From: a virus
IMG/VR virus record: IMGVR_UViG_3300010885_061466
Span: 1 to 37,444 of that record
DNA: 37,444 nucleotides
Strand: one strand, 5' to 3'
This document shows, one piece after another, positions 1-9,618 of the stretch (position 1 is the stretch's first letter; each line of letters starts with the position of its first letter). Made by a program: the position numbers and the translations under genes. Under the pieces are notes generated by a model, which was not told the origin of the DNA, did no database searches, and saw nothing but the letters and a program-made list of their open reading frames with translations.

Positions 1-1
1 A

Positions 2-3000
2 GGTAACGGTAATTTTACTTCTTCTATTAATTATACTATATCTTTTGTCATAGATGGACTAAACGGATCTTCAGGAACTAGTGGAACTTCAGGTACTTCA
101 GGATCAGCAGGAACTAGCGGAACTTCTGGATCGAGTGGTACAAGTGGATCTTCTGGATCTAGTGGATCTTCAGGAACTTCCGGTAGTTCAGGATCTAGTG
201 GTACAAGTGGTTCATCAGGATCTAGTGGATCTGCTGGATCAAGTGGTTCGTCCGGATCAAGTGGATCATCCGGATCAAGTGGTACTTCAGGATCAAGTGG
301 ATCTAGTGGAACATCCGGAACATCCGGATCTTCAGGATCAAGTGGTTCGTCCGGATCAAGTGGATCATCCGGATCAAGTGGATCATCTGGTAATAATGGT
401 TCATCAGGAACATCTGGATCTTCTGGTTCAAGTGGATCTTCTGGTACTAGTGGATCATCCGGTACATCTGCAACATCTGGATCAAGTGGATCATCAGGTA
501 CGTCTGGATCTTCGGGTTCAGCTGGATCATCTGGCTCTAGTGGATCTTCTGGTACTTCTGGAACATCCGGTAATAATGGTTCATCTGGGACATCCGGATC
601 TAGTGGTTCATCTGGATCTAGTGGAACATCTGGATCATCTGGTTCAAGTGGGTCGTCTGGTTCAAGTGGATCTTCCGGTTCAAGTGGAACATCTGGTAAT
701 AATGGTTCATCTGGAACATCTGGATCTAGTGGATCATCTGGGTCGAGTGGATCTTCCGGTTCATCTGGAACATCTGGTAATAATGGTTCATCTGGAACAT
801 CTGGATCTAGTGGATCATCTGGGTCAAGTGGATCTGCTGGATCTAGTGGAACATCAGGATCATCCGGATCTAGTGGATCATCTGGTTCTAGTGGAAGTTC
901 AGGAACATCAGGTTCTAGTGGATCGTCTGGTTCTAGTGGAAGTTCAGGAACATCTGGTTCAAGTGGATCTTCAGGATCATCAGGGTCTTCAGGATCAAGT
1001 GGTACATCGGGTGCTAATGGTTCATCAGGAACATCAGGAACATCAGGATCTAGTGGATCGTCTGGATCAAGTGGTTCATCAGGATCATCTGGATCTAGTG
1101 GATCTTCCGGTTCTGCTGGTTCAAGTGGCACATCAGGATCTAGTGGAACATCTGGTTCTAGTGGATCTTCTGGATCAAGTGGATCATCCGGAACATCTGG
1201 TTCGTCTGGATCTAGTGGATCTTCTGGTACTTCTGGGACATCCGGTTCTGCTGGAACATCGGGATCAAGTGGAACATCCGGTAGCTCAGGATCAAGTGGA
1301 TCTGCTGGATCTTCCGGTTCAAGTGGAACATCTGGTAATAATGGTTCATCTGGAACATCCGGATCAAGTGGATCATCAGGATCTTCAGGATCAAGTGGAT
1401 CATCAGGATCTAGTGGATCATCTGGTACATCTGGTTCTAGTGGATCATCAGGATCTTCCGGTTCTAGTGGCACTTCTGGTGCTAATGGTTCAAGTGGATC
1501 TTCAGGATCATCAGGATCTTCCGGCTCAAGTGGAACATCTGGTAATAATGGTTCATCTGGATCTAGTGGATCATCAGGATCTAGTGGATCATCTGGTACA
1601 TCCGGCTCAAGTGGATCTTCAGGAACATCTGGATCTAGTGGATCTTCCGGTTCTGCTGGTTCAAGTGGTACGTCAGGATCATCAGGTTCTAGTGGATCTT
1701 CTGGTTCATCAGGATCTAGTGGATCATCTGGTACATCCGGCTCAAGTGGATCTTCAGGAACATCTGGATCTAGTGGATCTTCAGGTTCATCAGGAACATC
1801 TGGATCTTCTGGTTCATCAGGTTCATCAGGTTCTTCCGGTACATCTGGATCTAGTGGATCTTCTGGATCTTCTGGATCTTCCGGATCAAGTGGAACATCA
1901 GGATCATCTGGATCTTCCGGTTCTGCTGGTTCAAGTGGTACATCAGGATCATCAGGGTCTAGTGGATCTGCTGGATCTTCCGGTTCAAGTGGTACATCCG
2001 GTGCTAATGGTTCAAGTGGAACATCTGGATCAAGTGGAAGTTCAGGATCATCAGGATCATCAGGATCTGCTGGAACAAGTGGTGCTAATGGTTCATCTGG
2101 AACATCAGGATCTAGTGGATCTAGTGGATCGTCTGGATCAAGTGGATCATCTGGTACTTCTGGATCAAGTGGTTCATCTGGTACATCTGGATCTTCTGGA
2201 ACAAGTGGATCTTCTGGTTCGTCTGGATCTAGTGGATCTTCCGGTTCTGCTGGAACAAGTGGTGCTAATGGTTCATCCGGTTCATCCGGTACATCTGGAT
2301 CTTCTGGATCAAGTGGGTCATCCGGTTCATCTGGAACATCAGGATCTAGTGGATCTTCTGGAACATCAGGATCTAGTGGATCTTCTGGGTCATCTGGTTC
2401 AAGTGGATCATCAGGATCTTCCGGATCTAGTGGAACATCAGGTAATAATGGTTCATCAGGCACAAGTGGTTCATCCGGTAGCTCAGGATCAAGTGGATCT
2501 TCTGGAACAAGTGGATCTTCTGGATCTTCTGGATCAAGTGGATCAAGTGGATCTTCTGGATCAAGTGGATCTTCTGGAACAAGTGGATCTTCTGGATCTT
2601 CTGGATCAAGTGGAACAAGTGGTAATAATGGTTCATCCGGAACAAGTGGATCTTCTGGATCAAGTGGATCTTCTGGTTCATCAGGATCTTCCGGCTCAAG
2701 TGGAACATCTGGGTCTAGTGGTACTTCTGGATCATCTGGTTCTAGTGGTTCGTCTGGGTCTAGTGGAACAAGTGGGTCATCAGGATCTTCCGGATCTAGT
2801 GGAACATCTGGTTCATCAGGATCTTCCGGATCAAGTGGAACATCCGGTGCTAATGGTTCAAGTGGAACATCTGGATCAAGTGGAAGTTCAGGATCATCTG
2901 GATCTTCCGGTTCTGCTGGTTCAAGTGGTACATCAGGATCATCAGGGTCTAGTGGATCTGCTGGATCTTCCGGTTCAAGTGGAACATCTGGATCATCAGG

Positions 3001-6000
3001 ATCTTCTGGATCAAGTGGTACATCCGGTGCTAATGGTTCAAGTGGAACGTCTGGATCAAGTGGTTCATCAGGATCATCAGGATCTGCTGGAACAAGTGGT
3101 GCTAATGGTTCATCTGGAACATCAGGATCTAGTGGATCTTCTGGAACATCAGGATCTAGTGGATCTTCTGGATCTTCTGGGTCATCTGGTTCATCTGGTT
3201 CTAGTGGAACATCTGGTACATCCGGATCTTCCGGTTCTAGTGGTTCATCAGGATCTAGTGGTACAAGTGGATCTTCTGGATCTAGTGGATCTTCAGGAAC
3301 TTCCGGTAGTTCAGGATCTAGTGGTACAAGTGGATCATCGGGAACAAGTGGATCTTCAGGAACAAGTGGGTCTTCAGGATCTAGTGGGTCTTCAGGATCA
3401 AGTGGTACATCAGGGTCTTCAGGGTCAAGTGGTTCATCAGGATCTAGTGGATCTTCTGGATCGAGTGGTACATCAGGGTCTTCAGGGTCAAGTGGTTCAT
3501 CAGGATCTAGTGGGTCTTCTGGATCTAGTGGTACAAGTGGTTCATCAGGATCTAGTGGGTCTTCTGGATCTAGTGGTACAAGTGGTACAAGTGGTTCATC
3601 AGGATCTAGTGGGTCTTCTGGATCTAGTGGTACATCAGGGTCTTCAGGATCTAGTGGGTCTTCTGGATCTAGTGGTACAAGTGGTAGTTCAGGTACATCA
3701 GGATCTTCAGGATCTAGTGGTACAAGTGGTAGTTCAGGATCTTCAGGATCGAGTGGATCTTCCGGATCTTCAGGAACAAGTGGATCATCAGGTAGTTCAG
3801 GATCTAGTGGGTCTTCAGGAACTTCTGGTTCTTCAGGAACTTCTGGTTCTTCTGGTTCTTCAGGATCTAGTGGATCTTCTGGATCTAGTGGTACATCAGG
3901 TAGTTCAGGATCTAGTGGATCTTCTGGATCTAGTGGTACATCAGGATCTTCTGGATCTAGTGGTACATCAGGATCTTCTGGATCTAGTGGTTCTTCAGGA
4001 ACAAGTGGATCTTCAGGAACTTCCGGTTCATCAGGATCTAGTGGATCTTCTGGATCTAGTGGTACATCAGGATCTTCAGGATCTAGTGGTACGTCGGGAT
4101 CTTCAGGATCTAGTGGATCTTCTGGATCTAGTGGTACATCAGGGTCATCTGGATCTAGTGGTACATCAGGATCTAGTGGTACATCAGGATCTAGTGGATC
4201 TTCTGGATCTAGTGGTACATCAGGGTCATCAGGATCTAGTGGATCATCAGGATCTTCCGGTTCTGCTGGAACATCTGGTTCTAGTGGAACATCTGGATCA
4301 AGTGGATCTTCTGGTTCTAGTGGAAGTTCAGGAACATCAGGATCTAGTGGAAGTTCAGGAACATCAGGGTCTAGTGGAACATCAGGATCTTCCGGTTCTG
4401 CTGGAACATCAGGAACATCCGGTACTAGAGGAACAAGTGGATCTTCCGGTACATCTGGATCTTCCGGTTCAAGTGGAACATCTGGTAATAATGGCTCATC
4501 TGGAACATCAGGTTCAAGTGGTTCATCAGGTTCAAGTGGAACATCAGGAACATCCGGTTCAAGTGGATCCTCTGGTTCATCAGGTTTAAGTGGAGTTAAT
4601 GGTATTGATGGATCTTCCGGTACATCAGGTGCTAATGGTTCATCAGGAACATCTGGCTCTAGTGGTTCATCTGGTACTTCAGGGTCAAGTGGTTCTGCTG
4701 GAACATCGGGTACATCTGGATCTTCCGGATCAAGTGGATCATCAGGATCTTCCGGATCAAGTGGTTCTGCTGGATCTTCGGGAACAAGTGGATCATCAGG
4801 ATCTTCCGGCTCTGCTGGATCTAGTGGTACATCTGGATCTTCTGGTTCTAGTGGTTCGTCCGGATCTAGTGGATCATCTGGTACATCTGGTGCTAATGGT
4901 TCATCAGGAACATCTGGATCTTCCGGTTCAAGTGGTTCAAGTGGTTCCTCTGGATCAAGTGGTTCCTCAGGAACATCCGGATCTAGTGGATCTTCTGGTT
5001 CTGCTGGTTCAAGTGGGTCTTCCGGTACTTCTGGAACATCCGGTACTTCTGGCACTAGAGGAACATCTGGATCGAGTGGAACATCTGGTTCTTCCGGATC
5101 ATCTGGATCAAGTGGAAGTTCAGGTTCAAGTGGTACATCTGGTAATAATGGTTCATCCGGTACATCTGGATCTTCGGGTTCAGCTGGGTCTTCTGGTTCA
5201 TCAGGATCTAGTGGATCTTCAGGAACATCTGGATCGAGTGGATCATCTGGATCAAGTGGAACATCCGGATCTTCGGGTTCATCTGGAACATCTGGGTCAT
5301 CCGGTTCAAGTGGTACTTCTGGATCAAGTGGAACATCTGGATCTTCAGGTTCATCTGGATCTTCTGGGTCATCAGGATCTGCTGGAACAAGTGGTAATAA
5401 TGGTTCATCCGGTACTTCTGGGTCAAGTGGATCTTCGGGTTCAGCTGGATCAAGTGGAACATCCGGTTCAAGTGGATCATCTGGTTCATCTGGATCTTCT
5501 GGAACAAGTGGTTCATCCGGTAGCTCAGGATCGAGTGGATCTTCTGGAACAAGTGGGTCTTCAGGATCTGCTGGAACAAGTGGTAATAATGGTTCATCTG
5601 GTACTTCTGGATCAAGTGGATCTTCTGGATCAAGTGGATCATCTGGTTCGTCTGGAACATCTGGATCTTCTGGAACAAGTGGTAATAATGGTTCATCTGG
5701 AACATCCGGATCTTCTGGTTCAAGTGGATCTTCTGGATCATCAGGAACAAGTGGATCTTCTGGAACAAGTGGTTCATCCGGTAGCTCAGGATCAAGTGGA
5801 TCTTCTGGAACAAGTGGTTCATCCGGTAGCTCAGGATCAAGTGGATCTTCTGGGTCATCAGGATCTGCTGGAACAAGTGGTAATAATGGTTCATCTGGTA
5901 CTTCTGGATCAAGTGGATCTAGTGGAACATCAGGTAATAATGGTTCAAGTGGAACATCTGGATCAAGTGGATCAAGTGGAACATCTGGATCAAGTGGAAC

Positions 6001-8032
6001 AAGTGGTTCCTCCGGTAGCTCAGGATCAAGTGGAACATCAGGTAATAATGGTTCATCTGGAACATCTGGGTCTTCAGGTTCATCTGGTTCAAGTGGATCA
6101 TCAGGATCTAGTGGAACATCAGGTAATAATGGTTCATCTGGTACATCCGGATCTTCTGGATCAAGTGGATCATCTGGGTCTAGTGGGTCATCTGGTACAT
6201 CAGGATCTAGTGGTTCATCAGGATCTAGTGGAACAAGTGGTAATAATGGTTCAAGTGGTACATCTGGTTCTAGTGGATCTTCTGGGTCTAGTGGGTCATC
6301 TGGTACATCAGGATCTAGTGGTTCATCAGGATCTAGTGGAACAAGTGGTAATAATGGTTCAAGTGGATCATCCGGTTCTAGTGGATCTTCTGGTTCTAGT
6401 GGATCTTCTGGTTCAAGTGGATCTTCAGGTTCTAGTGGCACTTCTGGCACTTCTGGAACATCCGGTACTAGAGGAACAAGTGGATCATCCGGTTCTAGTG
6501 GATCAAGTGGATCTTCTGGAACAAGTGGTACAACACCAGCTAATCAAGTATCAGGAACAGGATCTTTACCATATTTAGCTTATTGGAGTTCACAGACTAA
6601 TTTATTATCTACTAAACAACCAGCTACATTAGGATTCTATTTTGATAGTAGTTCTGGTAACAAATATGCGATAAACGGTAATACTGTTAGTACATCAACA
6701 CTTTCTATATTTAATAGCAATCTTGGAGTTTATATAACACCTCCTACGACAGTTACCTTAGGAACGACATTATTTACACAAGTTGATGGTGTTTTACACA
6801 ATCAATATGATATATCAGAGGGTTATATTCATTACTATTCTGGTGACTCATCTGATCCAAATACGAATTTATTCACATCACGAGTAGGTTCTGATCAGTG
6901 GTATGAGTTTGCTCCTGCTAACTATGGGGATATTACTAGTCTTAATAGTATGAAATTAAATATTAGTAAGTTTGGAGTTAGATTTGGAGCTTTTTCAGTT
7001 GGTGTTATAGCTAGTTCGGATATTCACGTTGGTTATAACAGCGAAAAAACAGGAACATTGGGATTTGATGGTCTGACCTCAGGTAAAGTTACGGTCACGG
7101 TTAATGACGTATCCGGTACTTGGACTATGACATTACCAGACACAGCTGGATCTTCTGGTCAATTCTTACAAACAGATGGTACCGGTATTACAACTTGGGC
7201 AACTGCTGGTGGCGGAGGTGGATTAACTGGTTCTGGTACGACAAACTACTTCCCAAGATGGACTGGAGTTTCTTCTTTATCATCTACTTCATCAATTTAT
7301 CAAGGAACTGAAAAAGTTGGTTTAATCGCAATGACATCACCAGCGGCTGAGTTACATATTGATAGAGGTACTGGTAATTCATCTTTCATTAAGTTCACTA
7401 CCGGAACTACTACTGGTCAAACTTCAACAGATGGTTTTGATATTGGTATTCAAGGAACAGGTATAGCAGAGATTAATCAAAGAGAAAACAATGACCTTGT
7501 AATCTACACAAATAACACAGAAAGAGTTAGAATATCTGGTTCTACTGGTTCATTTGAGTTTGGTGGTTCTGGTGTTGCTTCAAGAATAAATGAATTCTCA
7601 TTTGCTCCTTGGCAGTTCCAAGCAGGTACTCAAGGTACTGCTGAATACTCAAGAGTTATTTCTGGTACACAAACAAGTAACGGAACTTTAACAGAAATAT
7701 ACACAACAGGTAACTTAAATACAAACGCTAGAATTAGTATTCCAACTGGTAAGATTATTGGATTTAACTGTGATATTGTTGCTTATAATATCACATCTGG
7801 TTCTTCTTCCTATGTTAGACGAAGAGGTTTAATTAGAAACTTAGCTGGTACTACAGCTTTGATAGGTAGTATAACTACTGAAACAATACATTCTAATTTT
7901 GCGGCTGGATCTTCTGCATCGGTAAGTGCAGATAACACTAATGATGCCTTAGCTATTTTCGTTACCGGTGTTACTGGTCAAACTGTTAGATGGATGGTAA
8001 CCACAGAACTATATGAATTAGGATTCACATAA
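2..8032 (+). CDS. Giant collagen-like (Gly-X-Y) tail fibre protein, 5'-truncated by window edge
   Basis: The frame starting at base 2 stays open to the TAA at 8030-8032, giving at least 2676 residues; it has no ATG before 6950. That ATG is internal: codons upstream of it encode a continuous fold. Residues 1-21 are a non-repetitive end of an upstream domain. Residues 22-2178 are 719 Gly-X-Y triplets. Residues about 2179-2676 are globular and beta-rich, with a segment (GSGTTNYFPRWTG, then SPAAELHIDRGTG) of the type common in Bacteroidota phage fibres just before a C-terminal domain. The likely role is a long adhesive tail fibre or whisker that reaches the host surface, with the C-terminus as receptor-binding tip. 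The small fibre-like genes directly downstream support this. A virion surface decoration is an alternative. The true start lies outside the window. Confidence 0.85.
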   Translation, partial: GNGNFTSSINYTISFVIDGLNGSSGTSGTSGTSGSAGTSGTSGSSGTSGSSGSSGSSGTSGSSGSSGTSGSSGSSGSAGSSGSSGSSGSSGSSGTSGSSGSSGTSGTSGSSGSSGSSGSSGSSGSSGSSGNNGSSGTSGSSGSSGSSGTSGSSGTSATSGSSGSSGTSGSSGSAGSSGSSGSSGTSGTSGNNGSSGTSGSSGSSGSSGTSGSSGSSGSSGSSGSSGSSGTSGNNGSSGTSGSSGSSGSSGSSGSSGTSGNNGSSGTSGSSGSSGSSGSAGSSGTSGSSGSSGSSGSSGSSGTSGSSGSSGSSGSSGTSGSSGSSGSSGSSGSSGTSGANGSSGTSGTSGSSGSSGSSGSSGSSGSSGSSGSAGSSGTSGSSGTSGSSGSSGSSGSSGTSGSSGSSGSSGTSGTSGSAGTSGSSGTSGSSGSSGSAGSSGSSGTSGNNGSSGTSGSSGSSGSSGSSGSSGSSGSSGTSGSSGSSGSSGSSGTSGANGSSGSSGSSGSSGSSGTSGNNGSSGSSGSSGSSGSSGTSGSSGSSGTSGSSGSSGSAGSSGTSGSSGSSGSSGSSGSSGSSGTSGSSGSSGTSGSSGSSGSSGTSGSSGSSGSSGSSGTSGSSGSSGSSGSSGSSGTSGSSGSSGSAGSSGTSGSSGSSGSAGSSGSSGTSGANGSSGTSGSSGSSGSSGSSGSAGTSGANGSSGTSGSSGSSGSSGSSGSSGTSGSSGSSGTSGSSGTSGSSGSSGSSGSSGSAGTSGANGSSGSSGTSGSSGSSGSSGSSGTSGSSGSSGTSGSSGSSGSSGSSGSSGSSGSSGTSGNNGSSGTSGSSGSSGSSGSSGTSGSSGSSGSSGSSGSSGSSGSSGTSGSSGSSGSSGTSGNNGSSGTSGSSGSSGSSGSSGSSGSSGTSGSSGTSGSSGSSGSSGSSGTSGSSGSSGSSGTSGSSGSSGSSGTSGANGSSGTSGSSGSSGSSGSSGSAGSSGTSGSSGSSGSAGSSGSSGTSGSSGSSGSSGTSGANGSSGTSGSSGSSGSSGSAGTSGANGSSGTSGSSGSSGTSGSSGSSGSSGSSGSSGSSGTSGTSGSSGSSGSSGSSGTSGSSGSSGSSGTSGSSGSSGTSGSSGTSGSSGTSGSSGSSGSSGSSGTSGSSGSSGSSGSSGSSGSSGTSGSSGSSGSSGSSGSSGSSGTSGSSGSSGSSGSSGTSGTSGSSGSSGSSGSSGTSGSSGSSGSSGSSGTSGSSGTSGSSGSSGTSGSSGSSGSSGSSGSSGTSGSSGSSGSSGSSGTSGSSGTSGSSGSSGSSGSSGSSGTSGSSGSSGSSGSSGTSGSSGSSGTSGSSGSSGSSGTSGSSGTSGSSGSSGSSGSSGTSGSSGSSGTSGSSGSSGSSGSSGTSGSSGSSGTSGSSGTSGSSGSSGSSGTSGSSGSSGSSGSSGSAGTSGSSGTSGSSGSSGSSGSSGTSGSSGSSGTSGSSGTSGSSGSAGTSGTSGTRGTSGSSGTSGSSGSSGTSGNNGSSGTSGSSGSSGSSGTSGTSGSSGSSGSSGLSGVNGIDGSSGTSGANGSSGTSGSSGSSGTSGSSGSAGTSGTSGSSGSSGSSGSSGSSGSAGSSGTSGSSGSSGSAGSSGTSGSSGSSGSSGSSGSSGTSGANGSSGTSGSSGSSGSSGSSGSSGSSGTSGSSGSSGSAGSSGSSGTSGTSGTSGTRGTSGSSGTSGSSGSSGSSGSSGSSGTSGNNGSSGTSGSSGSAGSSGSSGSSGSSGTSGSSGSSGSSGTSGSSGSSGTSGSSGSSGTSGSSGTSGSSGSSGSSGSSGSAGTSGNNGSSGTSGSSGSSGSAGSSGTSGSSGSSGSSGSSGTSGSSGSSGSSGSSGTSGSSGSAGTSGNNGSSGTSGSSGSSGSSGSSGSSGTSGSSGTSGNNGSSGTSGSSGSSGSSGSSGTSGSSGTSGSSGSSGSSGSSGTSGSSGSSGSSGSSGSSGSAGTSGNNGSSGTSGSSGSSGTSGNNGSSGTSGSSGSSGTSGSSGTSGSSGSSGSSGTSGNNGSSGTSGSSGSSGSSGSSGSSGTSGNNGSSGTSGSSGSSGSSGSSGSSGTSGSSGSSGSSGTSGNNGSSGTSGSSGSSGSSGSSGTSGSSGSSGSSGTSGNNGSSGSSGSSGSSGSSGSSGSSGSSGSSGTSGTSGTSGTRGTSGSSGSSGSSGSSGTSGTTPANQVSGTGSLPYLAYWSSQTNLLSTKQPATLGFYFDSSSGNKYAINGNTVSTSTLSIFNSNLGVYITPPTTVTLGTTLFTQVDGVLHNQYDISEGYIHYYSGDSSDPNTNLFTSRVGSDQWYEFAPANYGDITSLNSMKLNISKFGVRFGAFSVGVIASSDIHVGYNSEKTGTLGFDGLTSGKVTVTVNDVSGTWTMTLPDTAGSSGQFLQTDGTGITTWATAGGGGGLTGSGTTNYFPRWTGVSSLSSTSSIYQGTEKVGLIAMTSPAAELHIDRGTGNSSFIKFTTGTTTGQTSTDGFDIGIQGTGIAEINQRENNDLVIYTNNTERVRISGSTGSFEFGGSGVASRINEFSFAPWQFQAGTQGTAEYSRVISGTQTSNGTLTEIYTTGNLNTNARISIPTGKIIGFNCDIVAYNITSGSSSYVRRRGLIRNLAGTTALIGSITTETIHSNFAAGSSASVSADNTNDALAIFVTGVTGQTVRWMVTTELYELGFT
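65..6535 (+). repeat. 719 tandem Gly-(Ser/Thr)-Ser triplet codon repeats
   Basis: A 9-bp periodic coding repeat in which Gly codons stay in one phase (positions 2 mod 3) throughout. Nearly all triplets are GSS or GTS. Minor types are GSA, GNN and GAN (both usually followed by GSS), and GTR at 4421, 5051 and 6464. A single conventional-looking stretch, GLS-GVN-GID, lies at 4583-4609. No proline occurs in the triplets I read. Serine codons vary freely (TCT, TCA, TCC, TCG, AGT), so the DNA is less repetitive than the protein. The triplet vocabulary leaves other frames open by chance on both strands. Confidence 0.9.
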
Positions 8033-8047
8033 AATTAATTATTTAAT

Positions 8048-8584
8048 ATGCCTTATATTGTAGAAAATTCAGACGGTATTTTTTTTGAGAGTGATATTTA
8101 CATTACTCCTACTACTTTTAATTTTGGAACATCAAGTGATGTTGCTACTTCTTTAACATGTAGTGTTTATATCGAAAGAGGTGGATTCTCTGTTGCTTCG
8201 AGTGTAAATAATAGTGGTTATTTATATGTGAATTCTAATTTTCATATTAATAGTGCTGTTGACTTTCCAATTCAATTGCTAACAACTGTAAGTGGTGGAG
8301 TTTCTCTTGTTACTAAACCATCCGATCATATAATAATTGCTAGCTTCTCAAATACTAATAATAATGATATTTGGTTGGGTACATCTTCTAGAATTGAAGG
8401 TAAAGAATTAATTATAAGAAGAGTGGATGGATCTACCGCAACCGTTAACATTAAATCATCACAAACTGATATAGATGATGGTAATGTTTTAACTGGTATG
8501 GTATCTCAATTAACACTAAGTAATGTTGGTTATTATAGATTTGTTAGAATAGGTGGTTACTGGACTGTAATGACATGGGCTTAA
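8048..8584 (+). CDS. Small fibre-tip-like protein A (paralogue set)
   Basis: A 178-residue protein rich in Ser, Thr, Gly and beta-prone segments, starting 15 bases after the giant fibre gene. It has no signal peptide or membrane segment. Its C-terminal half follows a pattern shared with the next two genes: a strand-like block (ELIIRRVDGSTATVNI), a polar loop, then an aromatic terminal motif (GGYWTVMTWA). This layout is typical of small tail-fibre head or receptor-binding modules in Bacteroidota phages. I infer a fibre tip or accessory adhesin; no enzymatic motif is visible. Confidence 0.6.
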   Translation: MPYIVENSDGIFFESDIYITPTTFNFGTSSDVATSLTCSVYIERGGFSVASSVNNSGYLYVNSNFHINSAVDFPIQLLTTVSGGVSLVTKPSDHIIIASFSNTNNNDIWLGTSSRIEGKELIIRRVDGSTATVNIKSSQTDIDDGNVLTGMVSQLTLSNVGYYRFVRIGGYWTVMTWA

Positions 8585-8602
8585 AATTTTTATAAATAGA
8601 CT

Positions 8603-9115
8603 ATGAAGTATTTATTAAGAGAATTAAATTCTGGTACCTTTTCTACATTAAATTTGAATACTGGGGTTTGGTCTGCAACTGCTAGTGGAGATATGTCTGG
8701 TGATGGATTGAATATACCTTTATTCTCATTTAAAGGAACCAATTATAGAATACCAGGTTTATATATTGGTGGTACTGTTAGTTGTGGAAATTTATATGCT
8801 AATGGTCCTTGGGCAGTATCTGGATCTATTATGTATAACTCTAATAGAAATAATACAACTACTATAACACGAGGAACTAATTATCAGATAACTGATATTT
8901 TCACAAATCAGACAGTTCTTCTACCAGCAAGTCCTAAAATTGGTGATTATGTTTGGTATGAGAATCATAATTCATCAGGTGGTCGATTTGTTGTTACCCT
9001 TAGTGGTAATGGAATAAATATTAGATCTTCTACTAATAGTATAGCCGCAACTATTTTACAATTTGGACTTTTTCATTATGATGGTACTTACTGGAATCAT
9101 TTATATGAACCTTAA
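8603..9115 (+). CDS. Small fibre-tip-like protein B (paralogue set)
   Basis: A 170-residue beta-rich protein 18 bases downstream of its neighbour and read in the same direction. It ends in FHYDGTYWNHLYEP, matching the aromatic YW-containing terminus of the preceding protein. The block before it (RFVVTLSGNGINI) matches the position of the TVNI-type strand there. The N-terminal half (LNLNTGVWSA) differs from its neighbours, suggesting a variable attachment or receptor part on a shared scaffold. It is probably a virion adhesin; the exact role is unknown. Confidence 0.55.
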   Translation: MKYLLRELNSGTFSTLNLNTGVWSATASGDMSGDGLNIPLFSFKGTNYRIPGLYIGGTVSCGNLYANGPWAVSGSIMYNSNRNNTTTITRGTNYQITDIFTNQTVLLPASPKIGDYVWYENHNSSGGRFVVTLSGNGINIRSSTNSIAATILQFGLFHYDGTYWNHLYEP

Positions 9116-9129
9116 AAATATAATTAAAT

Positions 9130-9618
9130 ATGGACTTTTATAACGAAGATTATCTAAAATTTAATAGCCTTTATATATCATCTGATGGTACGAGTGCTGG
9201 TATAGGAACATATTCTAACTCTTTGGGTTTTATTTGTGGTTCTGTATCTGTTGGTCTGACAACATCTACTGGTGGAGGTGCTTCTGCTTCTTTTGTGTAC
9301 GCTCCAAGAACAATCTCTATGTCTGGTAACACTACCTATAATCCTGGTACTAATTCTATTTGTTATATTAATAAAACAAACACATCTAACTTACTTCTAA
9401 CAATAGCAACTCCATCAAATGATGGAATTTACTTAATTTTAAGAGTTATTTCTACTGCTTCTGGTACAGTTACTATTCAACCTTCTTCTACACAAACAAA
9501 TATACTAGAAAGGGGATTCTCATCTAGTAATGCTACCGCTTCCGTTAGATTAAACGGTACATCTGCTCCTACTTCAATAAAAATGGTTTATTATTCTAAA
9601 ACATGGTATGCGATATGA
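9130..9618 (+). CDS. Small fibre-tip-like protein C (paralogue set)
   Basis: A 162-residue Gly/Ser/Thr-rich protein. The block LILRVISTASGTVTIQPSS aligns well with the ELIIRRVDGSTATVNIKSS block of the gene at 8048, and the terminus (KMVYYSKTWYAI) has the same aromatic pattern. Its stop overlaps the next gene's preferred start in an ATGA arrangement at 9615-9618, so the two are probably translationally coupled. I read it as a third member of the fibre-tip cassette. Confidence 0.55.
   Translation: MDFYNEDYLKFNSLYISSDGTSAGIGTYSNSLGFICGSVSVGLTTSTGGGASASFVYAPRTISMSGNTTYNPGTNSICYINKTNTSNLLLTIATPSNDGIYLILRVISTASGTVTIQPSSTQTNILERGFSSSNATASVRLNGTSAPTSIKMVYYSKTWYAI

Noticed and set aside
31-6450. A 2139-codon antisense open frame rich in Pro, Asp, Glu and Leu
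   Set aside because: It is the exact antisense of the Gly-Ser/Thr-Ser triplet repeat. The codon set of the repeat contains no antisense stops, so the frame is open by necessity. It ends with the repeat.
81-6578. Plus-strand open frames rich in Val, Gln, Asp, Leu and His across the repeat
   Set aside because: They are out of phase with the Gly codons and with the folded regions on both sides. The frame starting at base 2 explains the whole region.
6950-8032. A separate 360-residue gene starting at the first ATG after the repeat
   Set aside because: The same frame is open upstream and encodes a continuous domain; this ATG is internal.
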